Translations under genes and position numbers: made by a program
In this document: positions 34,340 through 47,507 of the stretch, piece by piece
How the letters are laid out: every line of letters begins with the position of its first letter
Position numbering within the stretch: position 1 is the first letter of the stretch
The notes under the pieces: generated by a model
What the model was told of the DNA's origin: nothing
Databases searched by the model: none
What the model saw: the letters and a program-made list of their open reading frames with translations, nothing else
DNA from: Lonicera japonica
Lineage: Eukaryota; Streptophyta; Magnoliopsida; Dipsacales; Caprifoliaceae
Reading direction: 5' to 3'
Length of the DNA stretch: 64,000 bases
Assembly: GCA_021464415.1 (NCBI GenBank)
Contig: JAKCWG010000474.1
Location: forward strand, 1 to 64,000

Positions 34340-36601
34340 TGGGTTTTGAGATATACTGCATTCAGTTTGATTGGAATTGGATATCTAGAATACCAAAAAT
34401 TATTCAGTACTCCTAGAGGATCACATGGCTGTACTACAAAACCAATAGGCGAGCGACAAATAAGCGCACGTTCATTCTTTCTATATATTTTTTTTTGGCT
34501 CCCAGTGTACAGGGTGAATGCTACCTAGAACGTCACTATTGGACTGCAGCACGGCCACGTGGCACTCTAGAAGTACTAGCTATCTAGACCTTGAAATACT
34601 AATAGTAGAATTTACAGTTGTCAAGAAATCCCAATTGTAGTTTTGCCTTTAGTTGGTTGTATCATAGAGTAAAGTACCAATTATTCTTTGAGTAAATTGG
34701 GTTTTGGGTTTCCTGAGCTGTTGAGTTGGCAAAGTCAAGACGAATAGTTTGGAAGAAGAAATTTGTTTGAAGTTCCTTACAACTGAGAAGAGATATATTT
34801 GTCTTCTTCAGTAAGGGCTTCTAGTTCCAACCGAGATAGAGAAATGCATTTCAAGTTTGACTGAGCATGGAGATCGTGGTTGTTGCTGGATATTCAAGCT
34901 GCAGTTCAGGGATATAAAAGGTAAGTTTGAAAATTTAATTATAAGCCTCTACTTGGAAACATGCCTCATTCAATTGCGGAAAGGAATATTTAGTAACATC
35001 ATTTACTTGTCTACTAATATGTCCTGTTGAGACTGCTGAAGTGCTGAACAAATCATTGAACATGTGAAAGGACTTGTTCTTAGTTTCTTAAGAAAGTTTT
35101 TAGGAAAATAGATGACGTCGTATATCTGGAGATTGATGTATCTACTTTGGCACTTTCAAATGCTAATGAAATCGAAAGTCAATGATTCGTTTCTACAATA
35201 TACACATACAAAATGCATTATCTTACATCGATGGTGTGGATATGGTTTTATTGAACTTCGTTCTTAATAATGAGTCTCCGAACTTAGACCGGCTTATATG
35301 TTTTGATCTGCCTTTCCTACATCTTTACAAGTATTTATTTTTTTTCCTGGACAAAACAGGCTTATGAGAATGGTGGAGTCATCCTCGACCTCTGAGAATA
35401 GATCCATCAATTTCTTCATCAATTTTTGTGGAGGTAACTTCGCGAAACACATCATTTGTCTAGCTAAGAAATATTAAAAATCACATTAGCAACTTTTGGT
35501 CAATAGTATGTATTAAGTTGTAGTTAATTATTTCATGAATGTTGATCTAATATCAAAGCAAAATTTCAGATAAAGCTGCTGTTTTTAAAGATCAAGTTGT
35601 GTAAGCTCTTTAACTTTTAGAGATCTATATATTCACACCTCTTATTTGAACTGTTATGACTTATCGTTTTCTATTTCTAATTTTCTTATTAGTTCCCAAA
35701 TACAAATATAGGATCCCAAGGCAAAAAAATTCCCCAACCCAAAGTAAGTGACTAATTTATTTCTTATTGGTAGGCTTTAATATTGTTGATTGTACATAAT
35801 TCTATTATATGCCCTCCCAACTCCCTCAAGTTCCCCTTTAGCTTTTGTAATTTTCCGTCTTAGAGTTGTATTTTGTCATCCTAGCTGATATTGTTTTGTT
35901 ATCATATGAATTCCTAGGTTACAACGGAGTCAAAGATTTTGGTGCTTATAACTTCGTAGGGTGGAAAAGAATATTTAAAAGACAATCGAAGTAGTCTGTT
36001 GTATTTTTAGGCTTTGTGATCAACATTAGTTGTATAAGATGAACAATGAAACTTCCACTTAATACTTTCTTATAAAAGAATACCTTGATTTGGATGTAGA
36101 ATAATAGTTTTATTTTTGCAATTTGATGGTGGATTTGTTTTGATTTGTTGAATATAAAATTTGGATGGAGCGTGCAAATATATATGCACATATATATTAT
36201 TTACTAATTTAAATAAATATTTTTTCATTAATTTAAATAAATTGGCAAGGTTTACAACAGCGCCAAAAACGTAAATGTCAATCTGAATTTGTTAGTACAA
36301 CGTGGTTAAATGTTCGAGTGGCACGTGTCTCAAAATTGTGACAGTTGCAAGCTGTGCCTATTGGGTGCCAAATACTGGTGGTATCTTTTGGCCCAAAAAG
36401 TGCACACTTTCGGCACAGCATCGGGCCTACCGGTGAATTTGGTACGCCGATATTTAGCACGGCTTGGAACCTTGCTAATTTCAGTCAGGCAGTACTTAGA
36501 ACAGTGTCAATTAGCAAATTTTAGTGTAGTGTTCAGATTCTAACTTTACATCGTTCGGTCTTTTTACAAAATATAATATTATATTATTCTGTATTTATTA
36601 A
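34340..36601. other. 3' region of the nuclease gene and intergenic DNA
   Basis: No further domain recognised. Donor-like sites (ATAAAAG|GTAAGT near 34920) and short exon-like blocks around 35370-35430 and 35570-35605 may be spliced 3' UTR or an unrelated non-coding transcript. Confidence 0.35.
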
Positions 36602-37574
36602 GGGTGTGTTTGGATACCTCAATTCTATAGGATAGAATTAGAATTGGAGTGTGGTTTTCTAATTCTCTTGTTTGGATACTACAAAATTACAAAATTTAGA
36701 ATTCAACTTGAATTCTAAAACCATAAATTTGTGAAGGTCAGAATTCTATGCGACCACTTAAGTTTTCCAAAACCAAATCCCGTTCAATTCGACGAAATGA
36801 AACGAAAAAACAAAAAAGACACATGGTTGATATTTCGTCGATCTCCTTCTCCTCCACAGTAGGGTTCTTCACTGCATCTCCTTCACACTAGGGTTTCTTC
36901 CGCATCTCCTCCACATTAGGATTTCTTCACACTTCACCGATAGCTAGGATTTCGTTACCTCGTTTTCGTCTCTTCTTCGAGATACAATCACACAATTCTA
37001 GTGATTTGTCCATTCCAGCAACAATTTCAAAGCTCATCCCGGTGAGTCCACCTCAGGTTCTCTCTCAGCCATGTATAAATTTGTTCATTAAATTTATGAA
37101 TTTTTTTTGAAAGAAAAATGGAATGAAATACAAGGCATTTGAATTTGTTATCATCTAATTTGTGACACACTTGTATTTGTTTTTATAATGTTTGAAAGCT
37201 CATGTTTATATATTGTGCATTCTAAGTGTTTGATGTTTTGCTTGACTAAGCTTTGGTATGTTTTTCTAATTCTCCTGTTTAGTGTATGTATGTATGTATT
37301 AGTGTATCCCTATAAATCAAGCTTTCTATCAATTCTTTGTTCATGTGTATATATTAATTAGTGGAGAGGGAATGTAGTTGGTTTGTTAATACAAGCTTTC
37401 GATCAATTCTTTGTTCATGTGTATATTAATTCTCCAAAAGATGTTAAATTGGAGTAAATCCCTATAGATAAGTTGGATTCCAATTTTCAGCATTATTACT
37501 GACCAAGTCTGGCTTAGTTTTGTGGTTGCTTTATAATATATCTAAGCATACAGATCTTTGTTTTTCTTTTTCAG

Positions 37575-37717
37575 AATTGGACAGTTGGTTGGCTCTATTG
37601 GGGAACTTATAAACTACATAGACCAGGGCGCTAGAGGAATCTTTGATGGAGCTACTCTTGTGGTTGGCAAGGGGCTTAATTACCATCCATATTTCTCATA
37701 CTTGCACTCTGTCACAG
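37575..37717 (+). CDS. Unassigned exon inside the Harbinger-like element
   Basis: An open 143-base segment between a TTTTTCAG acceptor and a GTCAGT donor. It codes IGQLVGSIGELINYIDQGAR and then GIFDGATLVVGKGLNYHPYF..SVTG. The composition and clear splice signals suggest a real exon. I do not recognise the family. It may be a captured host gene fragment or part of an element gene whose other exons are lost. Confidence 0.45.
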
Positions 37718-40298
37718 GTCAGTTTATCTTTTGGGATTATCTCTTTCCCTTTTTAATGTGTGCAAATTTCAACCATTATTTATAGAAAAAAAAAATTATC
37801 TGCTGTAAGGCCTTGTGTTTAAAGTGCAACTCTATATTACCCTATGTGTTTAATGTTGTGCTATTGAATTACTGAAAATGCTACATTGATTTATGAGTTA
37901 GAACTTCCATTTCTTTAGCTCAAAAGCTAACATACATAGAAGAGTAGGTAGATGAACTTCAGAATATGAACTCTTGAACTTCAGGATTTATGCAGGTAGT
38001 TGTTTTATTGTGCAAATAAGATTCTGTTTAGTCCGAGCTGAGTGTGAACATTGATTTGAGCATAAGTAATGTTGACCCATTAATATTAATGTTAGATACG
38101 AATGAGGAAACTGATAAAATATATAGTTGAATCCTTTAAAAGCAAAAATGCAAATTCATTCTATGGGTTTTATTTGAGTGAGTGGAGCTGAACAATATGA
38201 ACGAGCTGAACAATACACTAGTCTCTGTATATATTCAGCTTTGAACTTTAAGATGATGCAGTCTAGTATTTCCTTGCAATAGCCAAAAAATGAGGGGTCC
38301 CTGTCTAAATATATTTTTCTAAAAAGAATAGGTAACTAAAGTGAAGAGCATGAACAAGTAACTCTTTTCCATCTTCCCTCTTGTCTTACTACCTACTGCT
38401 TATTATTTCATCCTTAGCTTTTTAAATTAACACTTGTGCTTTTAAGTTGGGTTTTATATTTATATATATATAATTAAAATCAAGACCTAGTTAATTTGCT
38501 CAGATTAACTTTTTCCTTAGTACCTGCTGCTTATTATTTCATCCTTAGTTAATTTCATCTTCCCTCTTGTCTTACTACCTACTGCTTATTATTTCATCCT
38601 TAGCATCTTTGCACCTAAAAACCTCCAGATCAGTAAAACACAATCCCTCTCTCAAGAACCATATTTAATTTTCCAGGGAAATGATTCAATCAGTAAAGGC
38701 CCATATTTAAACACAGTAAAGGCCCATATTTAAATATTTCACTGGCTATCCATCTTGTTTTTGAATACGACACTTGATTCCCGTTTTAATACTTCTGCAA
38801 TCGCATTTCTACTGCTACTGTAACCAGTGGCAGATTTATGCCTATGTAAAGGGGGTTATTGCTCCCCTTTAATTTTGAAATTTTGGTCATTGTTGATTCT
38901 CCTTGCATATTATGGAAAATGCATCTATTAGCTATTTTGCCTTCCACCCAGCCAAATTTCTGGCTCCTCCCCCGACTCTAGTAGTTTTACACTCGTTACG
39001 TTTTTACCTCTTATTGCAGCAGCAGGCGCTATGATCGGTACTAGTAATAAGCCTAAGCTAAATCTCACCGATCGGTTGAGTCGAGTTTAGTGGAGCCGAT
39101 TTGGGGAGAGAACGGATTTATCTTGGCTTAGTTTTTACAAATGGATTGAGAGAAAAGAGCACGTTTTTCCTGTGGCTGTAAACGGTACAAGAAACAGACA
39201 CTTTTACTATCATCTCTCACTATTTTTAAGAATTATTATGGTTGGTGCTTTGTTATTGTGCTTTTCACTAAAATACTTTGAAACTGCTGCTTCATCACCA
39301 TAATGTTCTGAGTTTGCATTATATTTGATTGTCTCTACATCTTTTGTTGCATGGTATTTTACCAATGTAAGCTTCCGTTTGACTTAAATTATTTAAGGTT
39401 GTCATCTGATAGCTGTGTGTATTTATCCCTTATATATGTATACATTCTGTTGACCCTATCGGATGGCATGGTTAAACAAAAAATTATCGAGTTAAAAATA
39501 TTGACATGGATGCGAAAATGATACCAGTGGCTGAACTGCTACCTAAATATATATTAGCAAAACTGCACTTTTGATATTAAGTAACAGAATTGGATTTTTT
39601 ATTGATGCATTATTCATATTAAGTTTTTATCTGGATTTGCTATTAAAATAGTTTGATTTTTCGGAGAGATTTTGAGTTTGTTTTTGTGGATTTGAATAGT
39701 TATGATCATTTTTATGTCAAATACATATACATATTAGATTTTATAGAGATATCTAATGCCAAATGCATAAACATATCAAGACCCAAATTTCACTCGAAAT
39801 TGGTTTGGCGCTCTGTTCTAGGTGGATTATTATATAAATTGCCTGCTTCACATCCTTTTTGTTTGAAATTGAATTGGTGCTCTGTTTTTTGTCCACCATC
39901 ACAACTAGTTTCAAATTTTGTTCTAGTGGATTATTCACAAGCTTATTAAAATGGTTTGCATTACATTCCTTTTTTTCCTGTCCATCATCAGGGCTTTATT
40001 TTGTCAATGTACCAAGTCTCCTATTACTCTGTTTTATGTTTAACAATTAACTAAATTAATTAAAAATAGTTCATGACTCTTAATTTGAAAAAAAAAAGAA
40101 AAAGAAAAGAGTATTTCATTTTGCTTTCCACCATATTGAGTAATTTGTCAATGAGTTCTATAATTAGATATTAACAAGAAAATTCGAATTTGCAACTATT
40201 TGATAAATTGTAACTCTTCTAACCATTGAACTAACCCCTCTTATTTATATCTTAGATTAGATCTATGCATGTACATGCATTGATACATTACTTTTACT
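37718..40298. other. Interior of the Harbinger-like element, no gene seen
   Basis: AT-rich. Two copies of a CTTACTACCTACTGCTTATT segment (about 38388 and 38571) and a doubled AGTAAAGGCCCATATTTAAA at 38692-38736 show local duplications. No transposase motif could be read in either strand. Confidence 0.5.
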
Positions 40299-40692
40299 CA
40301 GGGGCGGACCCAGGATTTTTCAATAGGGTGGGCTGAATTAACACAAAAATTTATGACAATTTTTTAAGCAAAAAATTTATTCCTACAGTGATTTTTTTTT
40401 TAAATAAAAATAATATAGTTAAATGTAATTCTTTTTTATGGAAGAAAATTAGTATTCATAAAAATTATATTGAGAGAGAGAGAGAGGCTCTAGTTTGACA
40501 ACAACACAAAACTTTTTAATTTATTTGGTTTTTTGTGGGCTAATTGTGGGCTGGGGTGGGCTAATTGTGGGTTGGGGTGGGCTGGACTAAGGAATTTATT
40601 GGTTTAATAGTATTTCTTTTATATAACTAATGGGGAAACAAAATCTTGAGCTGGGCTGGAGCCTTCTGGGCCAGGGCCCAGTTCCGCCCCTG
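40299..40692. mobile_element. hAT-type MITE, 394 bp, nested
   Basis: Termini CAGGGGCGGACCCAGG and GGGCCCAGTTCCGCCCCTG are inverted repeats. It is flanked by a perfect 8-bp duplication CTTTTACT at 40291-40298 and 40693-40700. An 8-bp duplication with CAGGGGCGGA ends fits hAT. The element sits inside the Harbinger-like element, just before its Myb-like gene. Confidence 0.95.
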
Positions 40693-40823
40693 CTTTTACT
40701 TTCATATCAAATTTCTCTTGAAACTTTTTTGAACTTAAATTTGTAGTTATGCAGGATGGATTACAACTCTCAAATAGGTGAAGGAAGTAGTAAGGGAAAA
40801 GGTACCTTACATGGACTCCTCAA

Positions 40824-41718
40824 ATGGATAAAATATTGTCCTCTTGCTTCGTTGATCAAATGAATCAGGGTAATAGGTTAGATGGAAAATTTGCATGGAA
40901 GGCGGTTTCATGGACTGCAACTATTAATGCTTTAAGAGAGGGCTTAAACATTTATGTGACAAAAGGGAACATTCAGTCACGTCTTAAAACATGGGAGAAA
41001 CATCATGAAATCATAAGCAATATGTTATCAACATCTGGTTTCTCTTGGAACTATGATAAGGGTAGGGTGGAAGTGGAGGAAAGAGTGTGGAATGCATATG
41101 TACAAGTAAAGTTCTTTTACATAATTATTTTATCTTCTTTTTTTGTGGCGATTCGTAACTTGTGTTAATATTCTCCTTATTATTAAATTGTAGGTACATA
41201 CTAAGGCAGTCCCGTATCGTAGAAAAATTGTAATTGATAATTGGGATGATATATGTACTATTTTTGCTCAAGATCGTGCCAATGGCGAGGGAGCACAAAC
41301 AGCATTTGAAGCTGATATTGAGATGGCAACAAATGAAACATTTGGGACCACTGATAGGGGTTTAGAAGATGAGAGAGCTTTAGAAGATGACGCAACACAT
41401 ACTTCAGGAGGGCAGAGAAAATCATCATTGTCATCTTTGTCTAGAGAAAAAAAAGAAAGAAAAGAACGAGGTTCCGAAACAATGTATAATGTCTTGGGGC
41501 GCATGGCTGATTCTCTAGATCGTTTTTTGAATGCTGAACCGTCTAAGCCAACCACACAAGCCGTGTTAGATGAGGTGTCCAATGTTTCGGGCTTAAATGA
41601 AATGCAAGTCTTGAAATCAATCGACCTCTTAATGCATGATCAAAGGAAATTAGATACTTTCGCTGGTTTTCCTGCCGAATTGAAGAAACCATGGATATTG
41701 ATGCATCTTGAAAGTTGA
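40824..41718 (+). CDS. Myb/SANT-like DNA-binding protein (Harbinger ORF1 type)
   Basis: Two exons, 40824-41105 and 41194-41718, join at GTAAAG...TTGTAG and give 268 codons. The N-terminal part holds the plant Myb/SANT-like DNA-binding domain, with FAWKAVSWTATINALREGLN, then KTWEKHHEIISNMLSTSGF, VEERVWNAYVQVHTKAVPY and a FAQDRANG block. A charged Ser/Lys-rich middle follows, then a helical C-terminus. In PIF/Harbinger elements this protein assists the transposase. A Trp-Thr-Pro motif just upstream (about 40810-40825) is one frame off from the ATG at 40756, suggesting a one-base loss near 40812, so the true N-terminus may be disrupted. Confidence 0.75.
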
Positions 41719-42507
41719 CGATCCCAAGTTTCTATTTCTTTTTATTTGATATTTTTTTTCTTCGTTGGATACAATTTATAGTTTATGATTGTTTATGTTA
41801 GCTTATGATCTAGTTATGATTAGCTATGCTACGTTATATGAGTAGTTAATACGGAGAGTTTTTTTGAGCTAATGTAGACTTATTATAGTTTATTTTAGTT
41901 AATGTTGACTTAAATATAATATATTTGACTTATTTTGTTTAGAGCATATGTGAATTTTTTTTCGTGGTTTTTTTAATTTGTTGGGATACATGGGAATGCT
42001 ACAGGTTGTTCATGAAAGTTGCATTAAGTAGTGTAGAAACTTCATTTTTTGAATGAATTAGAAATTACATCTAATTACAATTTCAGTTTAATATGAACTG
42101 AAATTAAAATATAGATTTGTTAATATTTGTGTATATATATATGTGTGTATGTACATATATGAAGAGCAAAATCTAATACAAAAAAACAATGCATTTGTTT
42201 TGTTAAACATGGTCTTATTTATTATATTAGAGAGCATTTATAGAAAGCGTTCAAATGTAGTCAAAAACCTTTTTATTTTTTAAAATCAAATGAATTCTAT
42301 AAATTAGCCAAACAATCAAATTTGAAATTCTAATGGAATTCTAAATGAAAACTATATAATATCCAAACAATGGTATTCTAATTCTATGGCATTCCAATTT
42401 TTGGAATTGCAATACCATTGAATTCCAATTCTAATAGAATTCTAAAATTGTGTTGCCAAACACACCTTAACATCATTTCTCTATAATTTTTGTCTACATT
42501 CTTTTAA

Positions 42508-43451
42508 GGGGTTTATTGACTTAACCCTCGCACTAATAGCCATGTTTGAGAAAACCTCCCAAATAAATTTTTATTAGACATAACCCCCTAAAACTTGACG
42601 TCGCTAACTTTTCATTCATTTTTAATTTTTTTGGACTAAAATACCCCTTTTCTTCAAATACATCTTCATTTTCATCCCTAAACCAACCTTAAAAACCCCT
42701 ACCTTCAATTTTTACTCTGTTTGAGATTTGAGCTAACCCGTGTAGGACATGTGGTGGATTGGTGGTTTTTTAGAGAAAGAAAGATCAGTTGGTTTAGATT
42801 TCGATTTGACATTGTGGTGGACTGGTGTTGGTCGGACATGATTGCCAAAGACGGAGGTGGTAGAAGGTCGGCGAAGGTGGAGGTCGACGAAGATGGGGAG
42901 ACAGAGGTAGGCGAAGACGGAGGTCAGATAGGGTTTGATGTTGGTGGGATGAAAGAGAAAGAATAAGGGTTTAGAGAGAGAATAAGTGGAAATGGAGGTG
43001 GTAGAAGGTCAGCGAAGATGGCCGGAGACGATGGCAGTGGCAGGCTTCGGCGTATCTTCAAACAGTAATGGCGTCGCTTTGCTACTGCTTGTTTCGGCAA
43101 GAAATTTACCGATAGAGGATGTGATTTATTGCTGTTGAATATGTCAAAACTATTGGGTTTAATTTTTAATTTTTACTCTATTCTTCCTTTATGATTCTTA
43201 ATCTCAAATTAATTTTGCTTTTGATTTGATTTTAAATTTAGTGGTCGGTGGTTGGAAATGGCAGTAGGGTTAAGGTTTAAATTGAAATGGGGATGAAGAA
43301 GAAGATAAGGAGGGTATTTTGGTCCAAAAAAATAAAAAATGGATGGAAAGTTAACAGCGTCAGGTTTTAGGGGGTTATGTTTAATAAAAATTTATTTGGG
43401 GGGTTTTCTCAAGTAAGACTATTAGCGCAGGGGGTTAAATCAATAAACCCC
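42508..43451. mobile_element. Mutator-like non-autonomous element 2, 944 bp
   Basis: Terminal inverted repeats of about 140 bp start GGGGTTTATTGACTTAACCC (left) and GGGGTTTATTGATTTAACCC (right, complement). A perfect 9-bp duplication TTCTTTTAA lies at 42499-42507 and 43452-43460. The interior has a G-rich GGTGGTAGAAGGTCGGCGAA tract that may be captured gene sequence. No transposase is present. Confidence 0.93.
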
Positions 43452-43582
43452 TTCTTTTAAAATCCCATTAAATACAAATATTGTCTCATTCACTTATCTA
43501 ACTTTTGTTGCAACTCACCACGGCCCAAAAAGAAAAACAAGTCTTTTTTAAAAACAATCAAATTCTGAGCTTGATAAAACAA

Positions 43583-44985
43583 ATCTTTTTTTTTTGAGTT
43601 ATCCCTTTATTTATAATACAAAATTAAATTTACCCATATTCTCATAATCTTTTGACTTTAATTCTGTGAAACTTGACAGTTGTTTAACTTTGTCCAATTT
43701 TTTTCCAGAATGACAATATTACCCCCATCTTCAATCTCAATCCTTCTCTTTCATCTCTACACATATGAACCCTAATTTCTCTAACAAATTAACTCAAATC
43801 CAAAAAAAACATCACTAATTCTAAATTATAAAGATCACCCTTTTACTTTCTTCAATTACCCACCATAAAAAAACCCCAATGTTTAACCCAAAACAGATAC
43901 AAACCAAACACAAATTGAATCAGAACACAAAAATAAAAAATGGATCTTGCAATTTTCGATTTGAAAATTGAACCCAAATACTTAAATAAACCAACAAATC
44001 AAAAGAGTTGTGATTTATCAAAAAAAAAAACAAAAAGAGTTTCTCTCTCTAATTTAAAGAAAAAAGGGAAGTGGGTTTGTGAATTTCTAGTGAGAGAAAG
44101 AATAAGGAGTTCAAAATTTCAAATGAGATAATGTTAAACAAGAGAAATAGACACATACATATGTGATATATACACACACATATAAAGAGAGAAAGTAGAA
44201 GGGTTTGATAGTGGTGGTGGAGGAAATCAATTTGATACATACATATATATATAGAGAAAGTATATGGGTTCGATAGTGGTGATATAGGAAATTGATTTAA
44301 TACATACATATGTGTATATATACACTAGAACATGCTATGTGATAACCCCAAATCGAGTCCCATAAAGAAAAAGTCCAAACCTCAAATCGATTTCCTCCAA
44401 CACCACCATATCCTCCGGCCACCCCTTTTTCCTCTCTCCTACATTAGCACCACCATCAGCGCCTCCATCTCCAGCCTCACAACCCCCGATGATTTGAAAG
44501 ATCCGAACTGAGTTTAAGTTAACCTTAATGGCAGAACAATTTAATCCCAAAATTTTGAATCTAACGTGAAAAGACTTGCTGTGAAATATGACATGAAAAA
44601 ATTGGGATCATTTTTTTTTCCAAAGTAGCTTTAATGGAAAAAAAAATAATTATTAAAACTTTGCCATTATAAAATTTCGATGTTATTGGCAACGAAGGAG
44701 GTAGTGAGGATAGAGAAATGCTATCGTAGACTATTGTTTACAACTAATTTTAGAGAGAGAAAGTAGATGGGTTTTGTGTTTAAAGAGAGAAATAAATGAA
44801 ATTAGGTTTAGGGTTCATAACACAAATCTATTGAAGAAGATGAAGGGTATTTTCGTCCAGATGATAAAAAAATTTGACGGAGTTAGACATTTGTCAACTT
44901 TCTGGGGGTTAAGTTAAAAGATTATGAGAATACGAGGGTAATTCTAATTTCGTATTATAAATAGGGTATAATTCAAAAAAGCCCT
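43583..44985. mobile_element. Mutator-like non-autonomous element 3, ~1.4 kb
   Basis: Inverted repeats of about 90 bp contain GAGTTATCCCTTTATTTATAATAC (left) and its relative on the right, with TATTCTCATAATCTTTT in both. A near-perfect 9-bp duplication, ATAAAACAA at 43574-43582 and ATAAAATAA at 44986-44994, fits Mutator. The interior at about 44340-44540 has a minus-strand open segment that may be captured, without a family match. Confidence 0.75.
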
Positions 44986-45267
44986 ATAAAATAAGGAAAA
45001 TAGAAGGATTTAAAATCAAACATAATTCACCAATTTTTATGTGGATAACATAAATTATATAGTTTGGTGGATATTCTAACATTAAATTAAAAAAAAAAAT
45101 AATGTTTATTAAAAATTAGGTCACTAATTTTTTTTTGTAAGCCTATCCTTATATGTGGTTGATGAGGGACACAAATTAACTTAAAAAACCCCAAAGCTGT
45201 AATGAACTAAAAAAATATGTTGCTAGAAACAAAATCACCCATTCAATTAGGATTTTAAAATATCCTT

Positions 45268-45391
45268 CTAACAAATTGATAGATTATGGTGGATTTTAGG
45301 TCATTGGTATAAATACCAAATCCACTAACAAATTGATGGATTGTGGTGGATTTTAGGTCATTGGTATAAATAGCAAATCCACTAACAAATA
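45268..45391. repeat. 57-bp tandem repeat, two full copies
   Basis: Units start CTAACAAATTGATNGATTNT at 45268, 45325 and (partial) 45382. A diverged single copy lies near 46355-46420. Confidence 0.8.
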
Positions 45392-46576
45392 TTCTCTTGA
45401 TATATAATCCAAAAAAAAATGGAAACTGTATTTCAGACAAAAAAAAAAAAAAAGGTAGTGAAATAGAGCTGCCTGAATGTGAAAGAGAAGAAAAGTGAAA
45501 ATTTAATATATTATAGACTTAAACCCTGAACTTGTAATGCTAATCGCACAAAAACGCCCCACACAATACACAGCCTGCTTGACAAATATTACATCCCCTG
45601 TCCCTAAACTTCTCAACTAATCACACAATGTCCCCTCAACTTTCCATGTACTCTCTAAAATTTTTCAAAAAGTCCAGGTGGGGCCACGTGGCTCCGCCCC
45701 TTGATGTACGTACATACATGGTATATCTATATATGGGTTTCTTACTGAAAAGGGAATTGAATTACTTTATTTATATATGGGTCATAATTTTTTATTTTTG
45801 GTTTATGGGTCATTAGATTCATGTATAAAAGCTTTTATATATGCTTTTGATTCCAGATCTAATAACTCTTGATATTCCAACTTTTCTTCTAGGTTTAATA
45901 TCAAGGAAAATGTACAAAAAGAATGAAGAGTCGAACACCATACATGTCCAACCTCTATGTTTATCTTCATTATCTGCCTCTACGTATAAAATATGGCTCA
46001 AAGAGTATCCTTCTCAATTTTTTTTGGTTATTAGGATAATCTATGGGGTTATTAAAATTTGCAGAAATACTAAAAAATCCGTACATTAAAATATGTTAAA
46101 CATTGTATGGATTTAAAACAGTCCATGGATTTAGCTGAATTCAGTGATTATAAAAAGTCAGTCAAAATATTTTAAAATCTAAACTGAATACACCCCTGTA
46201 AGAATTAGTTATATTTTTTTGAATTTTTAAAGTCCATAACTATTCAATTTTAATTTTTTAAAAAAATATTAAAATTTTGTTGTATTTAATTAGTATTTTA
46301 AAATTTCTTTATAAATTTTATAGTATTCAAAACTCTAATGACTTTAATGAATTTTATAAATTGATGGATTGTGGTGGATTTTAAGCTTTTTGGTATTAAT
46401 ACCAAATCCACTGACAAGTATCCTTTTAATACCAAATATTTGATGTAATAAAGCTTTTCTCAACCATTCCCTCCATCTTCCTCTTTAAACCCTAGGTACA
46501 CCGCTTTGTGATAATTGCATTTTTTTCTTTTTTCATATATAAGTTTTTCTTCCCACTACTCAATAGTTTTGATCAT

Positions 46577-46716
46577 GACTAGAGTTACGGTGTTATTAGG
46601 TCCTTGAAGTTTTCTCTCATGACAGTATATATATACATATCTGGATTAGAGTTACGGTGTTATTAGGTCCTTGAAGTTTTCTTTCACGACAATATATATA
46701 TATATATATATATATA
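46577..46716. repeat. 67-bp tandem duplication ending in TA runs
   Basis: GAGTTACGGTGTTATTAGGT and the following CCTTGAAGTTTTCT occur twice, 67 bases apart, each ending in a TATATA microsatellite. Confidence 0.85.
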
Positions 46717-46931
46717 GGTAAGGTTTCAATTGTTACTTCTTTTTTTACCCATTGATAGTTATTGTAATATTAACTATTGGATGAAAAATTAATGGTTGAG
46801 ATCAAATGTGTAGTTGACTAACATAATTAATGCACATTGAAAAAATACAAAGTATTAAATGCAAAGTTAAGTGGGTAACTTGTTGTTACCTGATGACATG
46901 GCATTTTTTTTCTACTAGAAATTAGGTAGAA

Positions 46932-47507
46932 GGTCTTACTACACATTAATTTTTACCAAAACTCCAATGAATAATATTTTTTTGAATGAAGGGCCTATTT
47001 TTAATTGGTAATTAGTGTAAGAGGCCTATTTTGTTTTATATTTTAAACGAAGGTATTTGAATAAATTTAAATATCATTTAATTAATAAAAACATGTTATA
47101 TATTACCTAAATTACCCCCTCTTTATGAAATTTGCACAAAAAATATGGATATTGCAGTGAAATATGGACTACAATATGAACTTTGCACTAGAAATATGGA
47201 CTGCAAAGTTCACATTGCAGTAAAATATGGACTGCAATATGAACTTTGCACCAAAAATATGGACTACAAAGTTCATATTGCAGTAAAATATGAACTGCAA
47301 AGTTCATATTGCAGTGAAATATAAACTGTAAAGTTCATATTGCAGTCCATATTTTAATGCATTTTTAGTTTATTTTAAGGGTTGGATGTCATTTTATAAT
47401 GAAAAAAAAAACACATGTCATATTATAAATAAAATAAAAAATAGGCCCTTTATTTACAAAAAAATTATTCATTGACTTTAGTGTGAAAATCTTTCTCTAA
47501 TAAGACC
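46932..47507. mobile_element. Long-TIR MITE with internal repeat array, 576 bp
   Basis: The ends GGTCTTACTACACATT and the complement of TCTAATAAGACC are inverted, and the arms (about 80 bp) share CAATGAATAAT and AAGGGCCTATTTTT. No certain target duplication. The centre (47130-47355) is an array of CAATATGAACTTTGCA and TGCAAAGTTCATATTG units in alternating orientation. Confidence 0.78.

Larger units (their letters stand above)
36602..42466 (+). mobile_element. PIF/Harbinger-like element, 5.9 kb, no transposase seen
   Basis: The left end GGGTGTGTTTGGATACC and right end CCAAACACACC are inverted repeats and extend into AATTCTAATTCTAT-type subterminal repeats. Flanks are TTAA on both sides (36598-36601 and 42467-42470), compatible with a TTA/TAA target duplication. 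Inside are a splice-donor-ended leader near 37040, an unassigned exon at 37575-37717, a nested hAT MITE and a Myb/SANT-like ORF1 gene at 40824-41718. I found no DDE transposase ORF, so it is probably non-autonomous. Confidence 0.72.
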
